Shown: positions 7,096-14,528, numbered from the stretch's first letter. The stretch: 24,624 nt of DNA from Enterococcus_I eurekensis (GCF_042654605.1 NZ_JBHSGT010000003.1:1-24624), one strand, 5' to 3'. The notes: generated by a model not told the origin, from the letters alone. Numbers and translations are program-made.

Positions 7096-7275
7096 AAACC
7101 CAAGAAAAATCTTTAACTTTATACCTATTATTCCTTTTTTATTCGACTTTTCCTTTCATATAGTCGAACATTTATATGTCCTATTCCTTCTTGGCAAACA
7201 AGGTGTTAGAATGTTTTTTCAAGTCAAGAACCTACTTTGAACAATATTATCCATATAATAAAATAACCGTACTCA
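7096..7275. other. Intergenic AT-rich DNA without a recognised feature
   Basis: This is part of a 530-bp gap between the lnu start and the resolvase. I see no ORF with a ribosome site on either strand here. It is where the resolvase transcript must end, but I see no strong terminator. Confidence 0.3.
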
Positions 7276-7893
7276 TTAACTATCCCTCTTTTCATTGTTT
7301 TTTCTTTGATCGACTGTCACGTTGTATCTTGATCGATACCTTCTAAACGTTCGGCGATTAATTCCAGTTTGTTCTTCAACTTCTTTATCGGATAAACCGT
7401 TCAAAAACAAATCGAAAGCGTGTTGTAAACGTGGATCATTTTCTTTGAATTTCAGTTGTCGCCCTTTGAATTTTCCTTTTTTCTTAGCAATTTCAATTCC
7501 TTGGGCTTGGCGTTCTTTAATTCGTTTGCGTTCAGATTCCGCTTGGTACTTATACAATTCAATCACTAAATTATTAATCAGCCGTCTTAAATTTTCATCT
7601 TCAATACCATTCATTGAGGGTAAATTTAAGACTTCCAGGGTTGCCCCCTTAATTTGAATTTGATTCATCAATTCTGTTAATTCTTTATTATTTCGTCCTA
7701 ATCGATCTAATTCAGTAACAACAACTATATCCCCTTCACGAATATAGTTAAGCATAGCTTGTAATTGTGGGCGTTCGACCGATTGACCGCTTGCTTTGTC
7801 TGAAAAGACCTTAGAAACGCCCTCTAACGCTTTCAGTTGTCTATCTAAGTTCTGTTCTTTGCTACTGACACGTGCATACCCTACTTTAGTCAT
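7276..7893 (-). CDS. Serine recombinase (resolvase/invertase family)
   Basis: The 205-residue small serine recombinase is the kind found on Gram-positive plasmids and Tn3-type elements, where it resolves multimers or cointegrates. The N-terminal catalytic domain has nucleophile S10 in GYARVSS, then DRLGRN and the E-helix ending in ERKRIKERQAQGI. A C-terminal helix-turn-helix follows (LSDKEVEEQTGINRRTFRRYRSRY). I chose ATG 7893 because GGGAGG precedes it; the GTG at 7905 overlaps that ribosome site. It appears intact. Confidence 0.88.
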   Translation of the reverse strand: MTKVGYARVSSKEQNLDRQLKALEGVSKVFSDKASGQSVERPQLQAMLNYIREGDIVVVTELDRLGRNNKELTELMNQIQIKGATLEVLNLPSMNGIEDENLRRLINNLVIELYKYQAESERKRIKERQAQGIEIAKKKGKFKGRQLKFKENDPRLQHAFDLFLNGLSDKEVEEQTGINRRTFRRYRSRYNVTVDQRKNNEKRDS

Positions 7894-7946
7894 GTTAAAA
7901 AACACCTCCCTTGTTAAGAAAAAAATAAATTGGATATGAATTCTAT

Positions 7947-8084
7947 TTAATCACTTTGACTAGCAAATACTAACAACAAGACACACACACCAAAAATCAA
8001 AAATTCACTACTTTTAGTTAAAAACCACGTAACCACAAGAACTAATCCAATCCATGTAATCGGGTTCTTCAAATATTTCTCCAA
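7947..8084 (-). CDS. Small 45-residue membrane protein with TTG start
   Basis: The frame starts with TTG at 8082-8084, preceded at 6 nt by GAGGAGG (complement of 8091-8097), and ends with TAA at 7947-7949. It encodes two hydrophobic segments (residues about 9-22 and 27-41, WIGLVLVVTWFL and FLIFGVCVLLLVFA) joined by a short TKSSE loop. It is on the same strand as the resolvase, 53 bp upstream of it. I do not recognise a family; small two-helix proteins next to LytTR genes are common, but no function can be assigned. Confidence 0.55.
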   Translation of the reverse strand: MEKYLKNPITWIGLVLVVTWFLTKSSEFLIFGVCVLLLVFASQSD

Positions 8085-8243
8085 GATTTTCCTCCTCTAA
8101 TATGCTCAACTTAAATGACCTATTCAATAAATCTATTATGCTGCTAAATAGTTTATAGGACAAATAAGTATACCCTATTGACCTTTATAGAAGCAAATTT
8201 ATAGAGAATTACACAAACTATCTAGTCAGTGATAACTTCTACT

Positions 8244-8275
8244 TACCACCTGTCCTAATATAACTACCACCTATC
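8244..8275 (+). promoter_or_regulatory. Direct repeat with 21-bp period, candidate LytTR operator
   Basis: TACCACCT occurs at 8244-8251 and again at 8265-8272; with one mismatch the match extends to 11 bp (TACCACCT[G/A]TC). The 21-bp period is two helical turns, the geometry of LytTR-type DNA sites. It lies about 65 bp before the LytTR gene start, consistent with self-activation. Confidence 0.6.
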
Positions 8276-8336
8276 ATAAATTTAATTATTATATACATTT
8301 TTATGCTATTCTAAATTTGAAGAGGAGGTGTTTTCA

Positions 8337-8768
8337 ATGGAAGTTGATTTACAGATAGAAAACGAGTTAAAGGATAATTTAGTCATTTTAACAACAAAAG
8401 AAAAAACAAAAAACATACAAGATATTGTGTCATATATCAAAACAAGAAGATATTTTGTCGATGGACTTGTAAATGACCAAAAGTTATTTATTCCTGTTGA
8501 TCATTTTATTAATTTTTATTCCAGTCAAAAAAAAGTATTTGGGTGTACAAACCAAAGTGAATTATTGATTAACTATCGTTTATATGAACTTGAAAAAAGT
8601 CTTCCTGAGAATTTTATTAGAATATCTAACACCGAGATTATAAATTTAGACGTAGTCAAAGAATTACAGCTTACAGCAAATGGTTTGACTACAGTTATAT
8701 TCCAAAATGGAAAAATCACAACCTCATCAAGAAGGTACTTAAAAAAAATAAAGGAGCGATTATCATGA
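8337..8768 (+). CDS. LytTR-domain transcription regulator of a LytTR/DUF3021 regulatory system
   Basis: This is a 143-residue stand-alone LytTR protein without a receiver domain. The C-terminal half carries the LytTR pattern: FIRISNTEIINLDVVKEL, then NGKITTSSRRYLKKIKERL. I chose ATG 8337 (AGGAGG 8 nt upstream) rather than the GTG at 8328, which touches the ribosome site. The stop overlaps the ATG of the DUF3021 gene (ATGA). In streptococcal HdrRM and BrsRM pairs the membrane partner holds such a regulator inactive, and the systems control bacteriocin and competence genes. That role is inferred from the family. Confidence 0.85.
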   Translation: MEVDLQIENELKDNLVILTTKEKTKNIQDIVSYIKTRRYFVDGLVNDQKLFIPVDHFINFYSSQKKVFGCTNQSELLINYRLYELEKSLPENFIRISNTEIINLDVVKELQLTANGLTTVIFQNGKITTSSRRYLKKIKERLS

Positions 8769-9226
8769 AAAAGAAAATTTCGCTATGCTTATATTCAGGC
8801 GTTGTTAATGGAACATTTATAGGATTAGTTATGTCTATAGCATTTTCTTATGTCTCTGCGTCTGGAAGATACTCTCCCGCCCCAACAATATTTATGAATC
8901 ATTTTGAACATTCGGCAACAGCAATGTTAGTGTCTATTCTTTTATGGACTTGCATAGGTCTTGTCTTTTCTTTCAGTTCGTTGATTTTTGAAGCCACTGA
9001 TTGGAGTATTTTGAAAATGACTATAACTCATTTTTTAATTGCTTATATTGGGTTCTTGCCATTAGCAATTTTAGCAGGATGGTTTCCTTTGAAATTCAAC
9101 AATATTTTTATTTTTACTGTCATTTATATTGTAATCTATATCATCATGTGGTTAGTTTTTATGAATATTGCAAGAAAAGAAGTAACTTCAATTAATAAAA
9201 AGATACAACGTAGAAATAAGAAGTAA
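8765..9226 (+). CDS. DUF3021 membrane protein, partner of the LytTR regulator
   Basis: The 153-residue protein has four hydrophobic segments (about residues 8-30, 50-72, 82-105 and 112-132) and a basic tail, the standard DUF3021 layout. It overlaps the regulator gene by 4 nt, so translation is coupled. In characterised LytTR regulatory systems the DUF3021-type protein sequesters or inhibits the regulator at the membrane. No damage is seen. Confidence 0.8.
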   Translation: MKKKISLCLYSGVVNGTFIGLVMSIAFSYVSASGRYSPAPTIFMNHFEHSATAMLVSILLWTCIGLVFSFSSLIFEATDWSILKMTITHFLIAYIGFLPLAILAGWFPLKFNNIFIFTVIYIVIYIIMWLVFMNIARKEVTSINKKIQRRNKK

Positions 9227-9265
9227 TCCGCCAAATAAGCTCATTAGGATATACTCTATTGTCCA

Positions 9266-9322
9266 AAAATAAAATAAGGGAGTAACTTTCTCTAACCAAA
9301 AGTTACTCCCTTATTTTATTTT
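9266..9322. terminator. Bidirectional terminator, 23-bp perfect stem
   Basis: Arms at 9266-9288 and 9300-9322 are perfect complements with an 11-nt loop. A-run and T-run flanks are part of the stem. It separates the plus-strand LytTR/DUF3021 operon from the minus-strand ORF ending at 9316. Confidence 0.85.
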
Positions 9323-9705
9323 GTTATCACTGTTGAATCATCATTTATAAGTGAACGTAAAAGATAATAGATACCCAAAAACAGAAAGAAAAATAACGGT
9401 AATACACGGAGTAAAACAAACGGAGTTTCAAAAATGAACGCTTTCCAAAACCACATACCCTCCATTTCCCATAAACCTTGGGTAAAATACCATGATTTAA
9501 AGTTCAATATCTTATCCAAATTCCAAGAATTACTACTAAAAAAAATAAAGAAATACAATAAAAATAGAGTTCCATAAGTATAACCATATTTTACAGCAAA
9601 CTGCCTGGCAAATGTACTTTTTCCAGCACAAGAAGACCCACCAATCCAGTAAATCGGTTCTTTTCTATCGGAAAACTTACTATATGTACTTTTCTTAGAG
9701 TGCAT
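9316..9705 (-). pseudogene. Chimera of a P-loop kinase N-terminus and the end of a membrane protein
   Basis: Residues 1-43 are the start of a P-loop nucleotide kinase-like protein: PIYWIGGSSCAGKST (Walker A), then FARQFAVKYGYT. After that the sequence turns into a hydrophobic membrane protein with two or three helices (YGTLFLLYFFIFF, FVLLRVLPLFFFLFLGIYYLL). Known relatives of the first part continue with a soluble kinase fold, so I read this as a fusion made by deletion near 9577. It has a purine-rich ribosome site (AGGAAGGGAAG) and could be expressed, but the kinase cannot work. Confidence 0.55.
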
Positions 9706-9740
9706 ACTAACTCTTCCCTTCCTCTCCTCCCCTATTCAGA

Positions 9741-10111
9741 TTAAGGGGTGCTGTTTTTAGCTCTTATTTTTTCTAGTTTATTTTTAAAGCGCTTGTCAAC
9801 ATCCCCGTCAACCAATTCGTCTTTTATTGTGTAACCTGAGTAAGCCCACTCTGGTAGGGATTCCTTACGAGGTGATGGTTTGGTGTAGTTTTGTTGTTTA
9901 TGCTTAAATGATTCATCATATTCTTTGATATCTTTAATAGTCTTAACTTCTTTTTGCTTGAAATCGGTTAGTATGGCATTTAAATACACAAAGGATTTGC
10001 CTTTTGATTGAGTACGATTCATTGCTTCTAAAATGACATCTGAATCGAAAACAGTTAACCAGGTTTTTAAGTTCTGTTTGACTTGTTCTGTCGGGATTTC
10101 AATAATTAATC
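9741..10111 (-). pseudogene. C-terminal remnant of a DnaD-like replication protein
   Basis: The annotated part from ATG 10022 (MNRTQSKGKSFVYLNAILTDF...) is preceded in frame by about 30 further codons (IPTEQVKQNLKTWLTVFDSDVILEA) back to a TGA near 10112, with no start codon. The motif of a helix followed by NRTQSKGKSFVYLNAIL and a disordered charged tail resembles the C-terminal domain of DnaD-type replisome organisers and plasmid replication proteins. The N-terminal DNA-binding part is missing, so this is a fragment. Internal translation from 10022 is possible. Confidence 0.5.
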
Positions 10112-10278
10112 ACTCTTTCTTATTATAATATGTAATTTTTTTATTATATCACAATATAAATTAGAGAATAACAATAAAATAAGTATTCGAGAGGAAATCA
10201 TTGATCCGTTTTTCTTCTTTTTTCCTTTTCTGTAGTCGTATGACATTTGGGCACCCTTTGTTAGATTGTATTTTTTCA

Positions 10279-10306
10279 ATACATGAAATTTTATAAAATC
10301 ATGTGT
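10279..10306 (+). repeat. 28-bp dif-like site A
   Basis: Left arm ATACATGAAAT, centre TTTATA, right arm AAATCATGTGT. The 11-6-11 layout with inverted outer ends is that of Xer recombination sites. The left arm is identical to sites B and C. An intrinsic-type hairpin begins 4 bp after it. Confidence 0.65.
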
Positions 10307-10310
10307 TCCA

Positions 10311-10330
10311 AACCTTGTGTAATCAAGGTT
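10311..10330 (+). terminator. Hairpin after site A
   Basis: AACCTTG and CAAGGTT form a 7-bp stem with a 6-nt loop, followed by ATTTTTC. The same stem core occurs after site G. Confidence 0.5.
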
Positions 10331-10352
10331 ATTTTTCATCTTAAAAAGAAAA

Positions 10353-10381
10353 AAGATAGAGCATAAAATCTACTCTATCTT
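10353..10381 (-). terminator. Minus-strand terminator
   Basis: AAGATAGAG (10353-10361) pairs with CTCTATCTT (10373-10381). Read on the minus strand the stem is followed by TTTTTCTTTTTAAG, a good terminator tail. Confidence 0.65.
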
Positions 10382-10410
10382 AATCTTGTCAGTCCTTCTA
10401 GCACTTTTTC

Positions 10411-10443
10411 TGAGTTTGTCTTAATTGCCATTAAGACAAATTC
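10411..10443. repeat. Hairpin of the GAGTTT/GACAAA family, copy 1
   Basis: TTTGTCTTAAT (10415-10425) and ATTAAGACAAA (10430-10440) are perfect complements with a 4-nt loop. Related hairpins recur at 13523, 13866, 14667 and 21816. Confidence 0.6.
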
Positions 10444-10545
10444 TTTTCAACCGAATAAGTAATTATGCATTTCTTACTAGAGCGTAAAACCTTTAAGAAA
10501 ATGAGAAAGCTCTCATAAGGATTATTTTTAATTTTAAGAGCAATT

Positions 10546-10582
10546 AAAAAAGACAAGCCCATCGATTAGGCTTGTCTTTTTT
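10546..10582 (-). terminator. Terminator of the ydbST operon
   Basis: A 14-bp perfect stem (10546-10559 with 10569-10582, AAAAAAGACAAGCC and complement) and a 9-nt loop lie just after the ydbT stop. The stem ends in T-runs on both strands. Confidence 0.85.
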
Positions 10583-10594
10583 TGGTCACACGAT

Positions 10595-12022
10595 TTATAT
10601 CGTAGAATTCCAGAACCCTCTATGGATAGTTTCTGCATCGCTTTTGGCTATAAATTTCAATCCACTTTCTTTAGGGAGCTCCCCTTCTTTAAATGCCACT
10701 TTCAAATGGCCTAATTGCTTTTTTTCAAGCCAAAGTGATGTGGATTGGACAAAGGCCTGAATATTCTTTTGAGCAATAAATAGTTGGATGGTTGAAAGAC
10801 CCTGAAATTGTTGTAACACCAATATGCGTCTATCCTCAATCGTATAACCTTGCGTATGCGTTGCTTTTAAAGCAAGCAACAAAACAACAATCAGAACAAT
10901 TGATAATCCAATTCCCAAAAGTAAGTTGACATTAAAACCAATGACAATCCCTGGTATTCCTATAAGCAGTTTCCATCGCCAGAAATACCATAGACGTTTT
11001 TGAGATACCTTTTGAATCAGTGGTTTTTGTAATGGTATATTCGGCAAAAAGTTTGCCAATTCCTCATAAACTTGTGCATTGTGAATCAGAGGAAACAAAT
11101 ATACTGAGCTCAATCCCTGCTCTTCTTTTTCTTGCCCACCCATAATAATTAATTCAACAGATGAGCGATTAAATAGTGCGCGAACCAGTTGTTTATGCAA
11201 TCGAATCCCTTGGATTTTACTTAGTGGAATCGTCTGCACTTTTCGTTCAAATAATCCATATTCTAAGATAAGTGTCTCATTCTTTAATGATGACTGGAAG
11301 CGATAAAACTTGATGAAATTTTTCGCCAAAGATAATAATGCTATAGCAAAAAGTACAAATAAAAATAAAAAGATGATGAGAAATCCTTGAAAATAATCCA
11401 CTACAGTACCTACTTCAGTAAACATTTCTTCAGGAATCCATTCTGTTATAAACGTGAATATTCCAAGCAAAATTAAAATGGCTTTAGCATCTGTAAGAGC
11501 GTAAAGGGTAATATCCTTATTAGAAAGAGCAAAGTGAATCTTATTTTTTTCAACTCCTTGCTCATTCTCTTCGGTATTTTCATGACTATACTCTTTATTT
11601 CGATACTGTTCAATCGTATCTACTAGTGAGTGGTCAACTGCACTTAAAGAAGCTTCAGCTTCACCTGGTGAGGTACTTGCCGTTTCAATTAGCACTTCTA
11701 CTACATTAAAAGGTTTAAAGAAAAACCATTGGCGTTGCTTGATTGTCTGAATACGATCATAGGAGATATCGGTTTCCCGTTTTTTAAGAAGTCCCCTATA
11801 AACAATAATTCTTTCTGGGGAAATTTGGTACGTATGCGTAAAATACTTCACTAAACTGGTGATCAAGACAAAAAGAACTATTCCACCTAGAGCTAATGCA
11901 TTATAGAAAAAGCTGTTATTGTTAATGAAAAGTAGGAAAATAAGAAATATCCAGCTGCGTATATTTCTAATAAAATAAACTAAAATCACCGAAGGATGAA
12001 ATCGCTGACGTTTAGTTGTCAT
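10595..12022 (-). CDS. ydbT-like: YdbT-like membrane protein with bacterial PH (bPH2) domains
   Basis: The 475-residue protein alternates membrane pairs with bPH2 domains: helices at about 15-60, then YQISPERIIVYRGLLKKRETDISYDRIQTIKQ; helices at about 178-235, then ETLILEYGLFERKVQTIPLSKIQGIRL; helices at about 350-385, then a third domain. This is the YdbT arrangement. It is the second gene of an operon with ydbS (11-nt overlap). In Bacillus subtilis ydbST belongs to the sigma-W cell-envelope regulon and helps resist some antimicrobial peptides; PH-domain proteins also occur as immunity factors beside leaderless bacteriocins. Finding it in accessory DNA fits a bacteriocin-resistance cassette (inference). 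Confidence 0.82.
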   Translation of the reverse strand: MTTKRQRFHPSVILVYFIRNIRSWIFLIFLLFINNNSFFYNALALGGIVLFVLITSLVKYFTHTYQISPERIIVYRGLLKKRETDISYDRIQTIKQRQWFFFKPFNVVEVLIETASTSPGEAEASLSAVDHSLVDTIEQYRNKEYSHENTEENEQGVEKNKIHFALSNKDITLYALTDAKAILILLGIFTFITEWIPEEMFTEVGTVVDYFQGFLIIFLFLFVLFAIALLSLAKNFIKFYRFQSSLKNETLILEYGLFERKVQTIPLSKIQGIRLHKQLVRALFNRSSVELIIMGGQEKEEQGLSSVYLFPLIHNAQVYEELANFLPNIPLQKPLIQKVSQKRLWYFWRWKLLIGIPGIVIGFNVNLLLGIGLSIVLIVVLLLALKATHTQGYTIEDRRILVLQQFQGLSTIQLFIAQKNIQAFVQSTSLWLEKKQLGHLKVAFKEGELPKESGLKFIAKSDAETIHRGFWNSTI

Positions 12023-12506
12023 CTTCTGTTACCTCCTCTACTTTAACGAGGAGACTCTGACGAAGCTGTTGTGCTTCTTTCATGGATAAACCAGCAATCT
12101 GGTGGTTTGTTGCTGCGGTATGGATAATTAGTTCCATTAATTGCTCCTGTCTTAAAAGAGGTCCTTGCTCCGTCTCGATATGTTGTATCCTTGAAAAAGG
12201 AACAGATGTAATCGATCGGAAAATAAAGCCTTTTTGGAAAATGATTTCTTTTTCGGTCATTTCATATCGAAAATAATTATATCGATATGCAATCAGGAAA
12301 AAATTCAATAAAAATATAATAAGAACGATTGCGAAATAAATACCGATAAGCCACTGCCAAAACCTTGTCAAGTTTTCAAAATAGAAAAACACACCTAAAC
12401 TGACAAGGCCTATAATAGAGGCAATAACAAAAGTGATAATGCTGGTCTTCTTCCAGACTTTTTTAATTGATGATGGTAATTGATTTTTTAGTAAAGGATA
12501 TTCCAT
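12012..12506 (-). CDS. ydbS-like: YdbS-like membrane protein with bacterial PH (bPH2) domain
   Basis: The 164-residue protein has two N-terminal membrane helices (about 22-48 and 54-74), then a single bPH2 domain: NYFRYEMTEKEIIFQKGFIFRSITSVPFSRIQHIETEQGPLLR. It ends with a charged tail overlapping the ydbT start. AAGGAGTGAG lies a few bases before the ATG. YdbS and YdbT act together in the membrane in relatives, and the tight overlap implies coupled translation. Confidence 0.82.
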   Translation of the reverse strand: MEYPLLKNQLPSSIKKVWKKTSIITFVIASIIGLVSLGVFFYFENLTRFWQWLIGIYFAIVLIIFLLNFFLIAYRYNYFRYEMTEKEIIFQKGFIFRSITSVPFSRIQHIETEQGPLLRQEQLMELIIHTAATNHQIAGLSMKEAQQLRQSLLVKVEEVTEDDN

Positions 12507-12642
12507 ATACTCACTCCTTGTAAATTTCTTAATTAGGGCTTATCTATATAATTCTATACCTTGATAAATTTACAACACCGCTTGCTTCAATTCAAGCCAA
12601 AACCATAAAAGCTGATAATTTAACATATTTTTGAGCACTTTT

Positions 12643-12663
12643 CTTTCACCCAATGGGTGAAAG
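12643..12663. repeat. 9-bp palindrome between the XRE gene and ydbS
   Basis: CTTTCACCC and GGGTGAAAG flank AAT. No T-run follows on the minus strand, so it may be an operator rather than a terminator. A separate 11-bp inverted pair (CCTTGATAAAT at 12559-12569 and its complement at 12685-12695) brackets it. Confidence 0.4.
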
Positions 12664-12739
12664 CTGAATTTAGAAGGAACGCATATTTATCAAGGCTTTG
12701 ATTATGCTTTTTGAAGTACTGACGTAGAATCTAGGTAAT

Positions 12740-13093
12740 TTATAGAGTATAGTGAGCCCAACCTTTACCAATTGCATATCCAGCTAAATAGAAAAAAGCT
12801 ACGATGAGTAACCCATAACAAATCATTTTTAAAATCTCTTTTGTTTTTTGATATTTTTTTAATTCATTTGTATCTTTTTCGATTTTTTCCATTAGATTGA
12901 CATCTCCCTTTAACATATAATCTAAAGATAATTGATAAAATTCACTAACCATTATCAAGGTTGGAATATCTGGATAACTTTTTTCAATCTCCCAATTTGA
13001 TACAGTTTGTCGTGTCACATTTAAATGATCTGCAACATATTGCTGAGTTAAACCTAATTCTTTTCTTTTTTGTTTTAAAATCTCACTTAGCAT
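12740..13093 (-). CDS. XRE-family regulator with C-terminal membrane helix, copy 1
   Basis: Residues 5-60 form a Cro/CI helix-turn-helix (LTQQYVADHLNVTRQTVSNWE). A linker and charged helix follow, then a single hydrophobic segment near the C-terminus (MICYGLLIVAFFYLAGYAIGKGW). Such membrane-tethered XRE proteins usually sense envelope state or a partner membrane protein. AGGAG lies upstream of the ATG. A paralogue about 80% identical by eye lies at 21327-21680, and both share upstream inverted repeats. The 93-residue membrane protein upstream on the same strand may be its partner. Confidence 0.8.
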   Translation of the reverse strand: MLSEILKQKRKELGLTQQYVADHLNVTRQTVSNWEIEKSYPDIPTLIMVSEFYQLSLDYMLKGDVNLMEKIEKDTNELKKYQKTKEILKMICYGLLIVAFFYLAGYAIGKGWAHYTL

Positions 13094-13141
13094 ATTTATT
13101 TATCTCCTAATTTTAGATTAATATATTTTGAAGAAATATCC

Positions 13142-13192
13142 TAGCAATTGAAATTTGCAATCTTGAATTTTTTTAGCAAATTTCAATTGCTA
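13142..13192 (-). promoter_or_regulatory. 17-bp inverted repeat upstream of XRE copy 1
   Basis: TAGCAATTGAAATTTGC (13142-13158) and its exact complement (13176-13192) flank a 17-bp spacer. It lies 49 bp upstream of the ATG. A degenerate version precedes the second XRE copy, so it is likely the operator of this regulator type. Confidence 0.6.
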
Positions 13193-13216
13193 AACTACTA
13201 TATCCATGTTTATGGG

Positions 13217-13498
13217 CTAATCATTATTCTTATTTAAATATTTCTTATTTGTTTTTGTAATAGCTTTTAAAAGATATATGTAATATCCAGCAATTACTAA
13301 TAACAAAAAAGCACTAATTAATCTTTTAAGTATTCCTTGATCTACAGCAACAACTACATATATTCCAAGAGTTATGATAGATATTATGAATATAATACTT
13401 ACCAAAATAGCTGCGACAATACGAATAGGTCTAGGAACTTTTGAATTTTGAGTTGTATCTGTAAGTCCTAAAAATATTAATTCATAAATAAAATCCAT
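13217..13498 (-). CDS. Small membrane protein (93 residues), unknown family
   Basis: The protein has two clear hydrophobic segments (residues about 28-52 and 60-82) and ends in a basic, asparagine-rich tail. AAGGAG precedes the ATG at good spacing. It lies upstream of the membrane-anchored XRE gene on the same strand, separated by 123 bp that contain the inverted repeat. I do not recognise the family. Confidence 0.6.
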   Translation of the reverse strand: MDFIYELIFLGLTDTTQNSKVPRPIRIVAAILVSIIFIISIITLGIYVVVAVDQGILKRLISAFLLLVIAGYYIYLLKAITKTNKKYLNKNND

Positions 13499-13522
13499 TT
13501 TAAATTCTCCTTAACTTTCTTT

Positions 13523-13556
13523 CAGTTTTACTCAATTGCTATTAAGACAAACTCAG
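13523..13556. repeat. Hairpin-family copy 2
   Basis: This copy contains CTCAATTGCTATT and GACAAACTCAG and is related in sequence to the hairpins at 10411, 13866, 14667 and 21816. Pairing is imperfect: outer CAGTTTTACT pairs only partly with the right side. Confidence 0.45.
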
Positions 13557-13611
13557 TAAAAATTATTTATTAAATTTCTATGTGCTAATTGATATGATTT
13601 AATGAAGTGTT

Positions 13612-13800
13612 TTAAAAATCATTATCTACTAACGGTTTTCCATTCTGATCAACTAATACAGTTATACCTACGCCAAAATTTGAATTATATGCTATATATA
13701 AAACGCCTGTTTCATTATCTCTAATCACATTATAAGTTGGCTCAAATCCTTGATTTTCAATGATTTCAAAGCGTTTATTCTTTTTCTTTTCTTTACTCAT
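13612..13800 (-). CDS. Small soluble protein, DUF6440-like
   Basis: The 62-residue protein begins with a lysine-rich stretch and continues as FEIIENQGFEPTYNVIRDNETGVLYI, with a short C-terminal part ending VDQNGKPLVD. This pattern is that of the small DUF6440 family found in Firmicutes, of unknown function. The ribosome site (AAAAGAG) is weak. It stands alone between two family hairpins. Confidence 0.6.
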   Translation of the reverse strand: MSKEKKKNKRFEIIENQGFEPTYNVIRDNETGVLYIAYNSNFGVGITVLVDQNGKPLVDNDF

Positions 13801-13865
13801 ATTTTCAACTCTTTTCTTAAGTTTTTTATTCGATTAAAATATCATAACTGAAATTTATATTCTAG

Positions 13866-13900
13866 TTGAGTTTGACTCAATTAGCATTGTGACAAACCCA
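13866..13900. repeat. Hairpin-family copy 3
   Basis: TTGAGTTTGACTCAATT and GTGACAAACCCA are related to the copies at 13523 and 14667. It lies immediately after the stop of the 152-codon membrane protein frame and may serve as its terminator. Confidence 0.45.
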
Positions 13901-13905
13901 CTAGA

Positions 13906-14307
13906 TTATATTTTTTTTTCTAAATAATTTGAAATGAAAATCATCATAACTGGTTGTAAAAAGATAAAGACACCAGTAATTATTGCTGGGATTATATAAT
14001 CATACGCTATAAATACAACAGTTATTGCTCCTAACAAAGCTATATTTATTAGATTAGCTATATTCCCTGTTTTTTCTTTTATTAACTTGTTTCTTTCATC
14101 TTCTACCTCTACAGAATAGTCTTTATCATTTATCATAAGAGCATTATGCTTAACAGTAACTAAACCTATACTGAAAAATGATGAGAACATAAGGGTTAAT
14201 ACTATTTCTATATTTCTACTAAAAGAGCTTCTACCTAAAATTAGAATGATTAACGATACAATAGATAATGCAATCATAGTATATCCAAAAACTTTATTTT
14301 TTTTCAT
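13906..14307 (-). CDS. Membrane protein paired with an XRE regulator
   Basis: From ATG 14307 (GAGGAGG 6 nt upstream) the protein is 133 residues with four hydrophobic segments: two near the start (FGYTMIALSIVSLIILILG and a second ending at about 50), a charged loop (DKDYSVEVEDERNKLIKEKTGN), then two more. The layout is that of DUF2178-like proteins that follow XRE genes in Firmicutes. The start lies inside the XRE gene (14-nt overlap), so translation is coupled. Its function is unknown; such pairs are often stress or bacteriocin-response modules. Confidence 0.65.
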   Translation of the reverse strand: MKKNKVFGYTMIALSIVSLIILILGRSSFSRNIEIVLTLMFSSFFSIGLVTVKHNALMINDKDYSVEVEDERNKLIKEKTGNIANLINIALLGAITVVFIAYDYIIPAIITGVFIFLQPVMMIFISNYLEKKI

Positions 14308-14506
14308 TTTTATCCTCCTCATATATAAAAATTTCTTCAACGGGTTTCTCAAAATAACGAGCAATTTTAATTGCTAAAATAATTGATGGATTGTATCGAC
14401 CATTTTCCAGTGAACTAATCGTTTGTCGAGAAACTTTTAAAGTGTCAGCTAGATCCTCTTGATTAATACCTTTCTGTTTTCTTAATTCTTCTAGGTTATT
14501 TTTCAC
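14294..14506 (-). CDS. Small XRE-family regulator
   Basis: The 70-residue protein is nearly all helix-turn-helix (LEELRKQKGINQEDLADTLKVSRQTISSLENGRYNPSIILAIKIARYF), with a short charged tail. It starts with GTG at 14506, GGGAGG lying 11 nt upstream. It overlaps the following membrane-protein gene. A consensus promoter and a palindromic operator lie directly upstream, so autorepression is likely. Confidence 0.85.
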   Translation of the reverse strand: MKNNLEELRKQKGINQEDLADTLKVSRQTISSLENGRYNPSIILAIKIARYFEKPVEEIFIYEEDKNEKK

Positions 14507-14528
14507 AAGTTACAAGACCTCCCTTAAT

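Larger units (their letters stand above)
10112..10594. other. Intergenic region carrying site A and three hairpins
   Basis: No gene is supported here. In order it holds the 28-bp site A (10279-10306), a hairpin (10311-10330), a minus-strand terminator (10353-10381), a family hairpin (10411-10443) and the ydbT terminator (10546-10582). Confidence 0.5.

Noticed and set aside
9240..9270. AGGATATACTCTATT after the DUF3021 gene, similar to the left part of site D
   Set aside because: The right arm does not match; similarity is short and in AT-rich DNA. A decayed site is possible but not supported.
10106..10339. 77-codon ORF on the minus strand
   Set aside because: It runs through dif-like site A, a hairpin and the beginning of the DnaD remnant, has no ribosome site and a low-complexity lysine tract; better explained as chance in AT-rich DNA.
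10590..10616. Half-site resembling the right arm near the ydbT stop
   Set aside because: Only one arm fits (AAATCGTGTGA on the minus strand) and it lies within or next to coding sequence.
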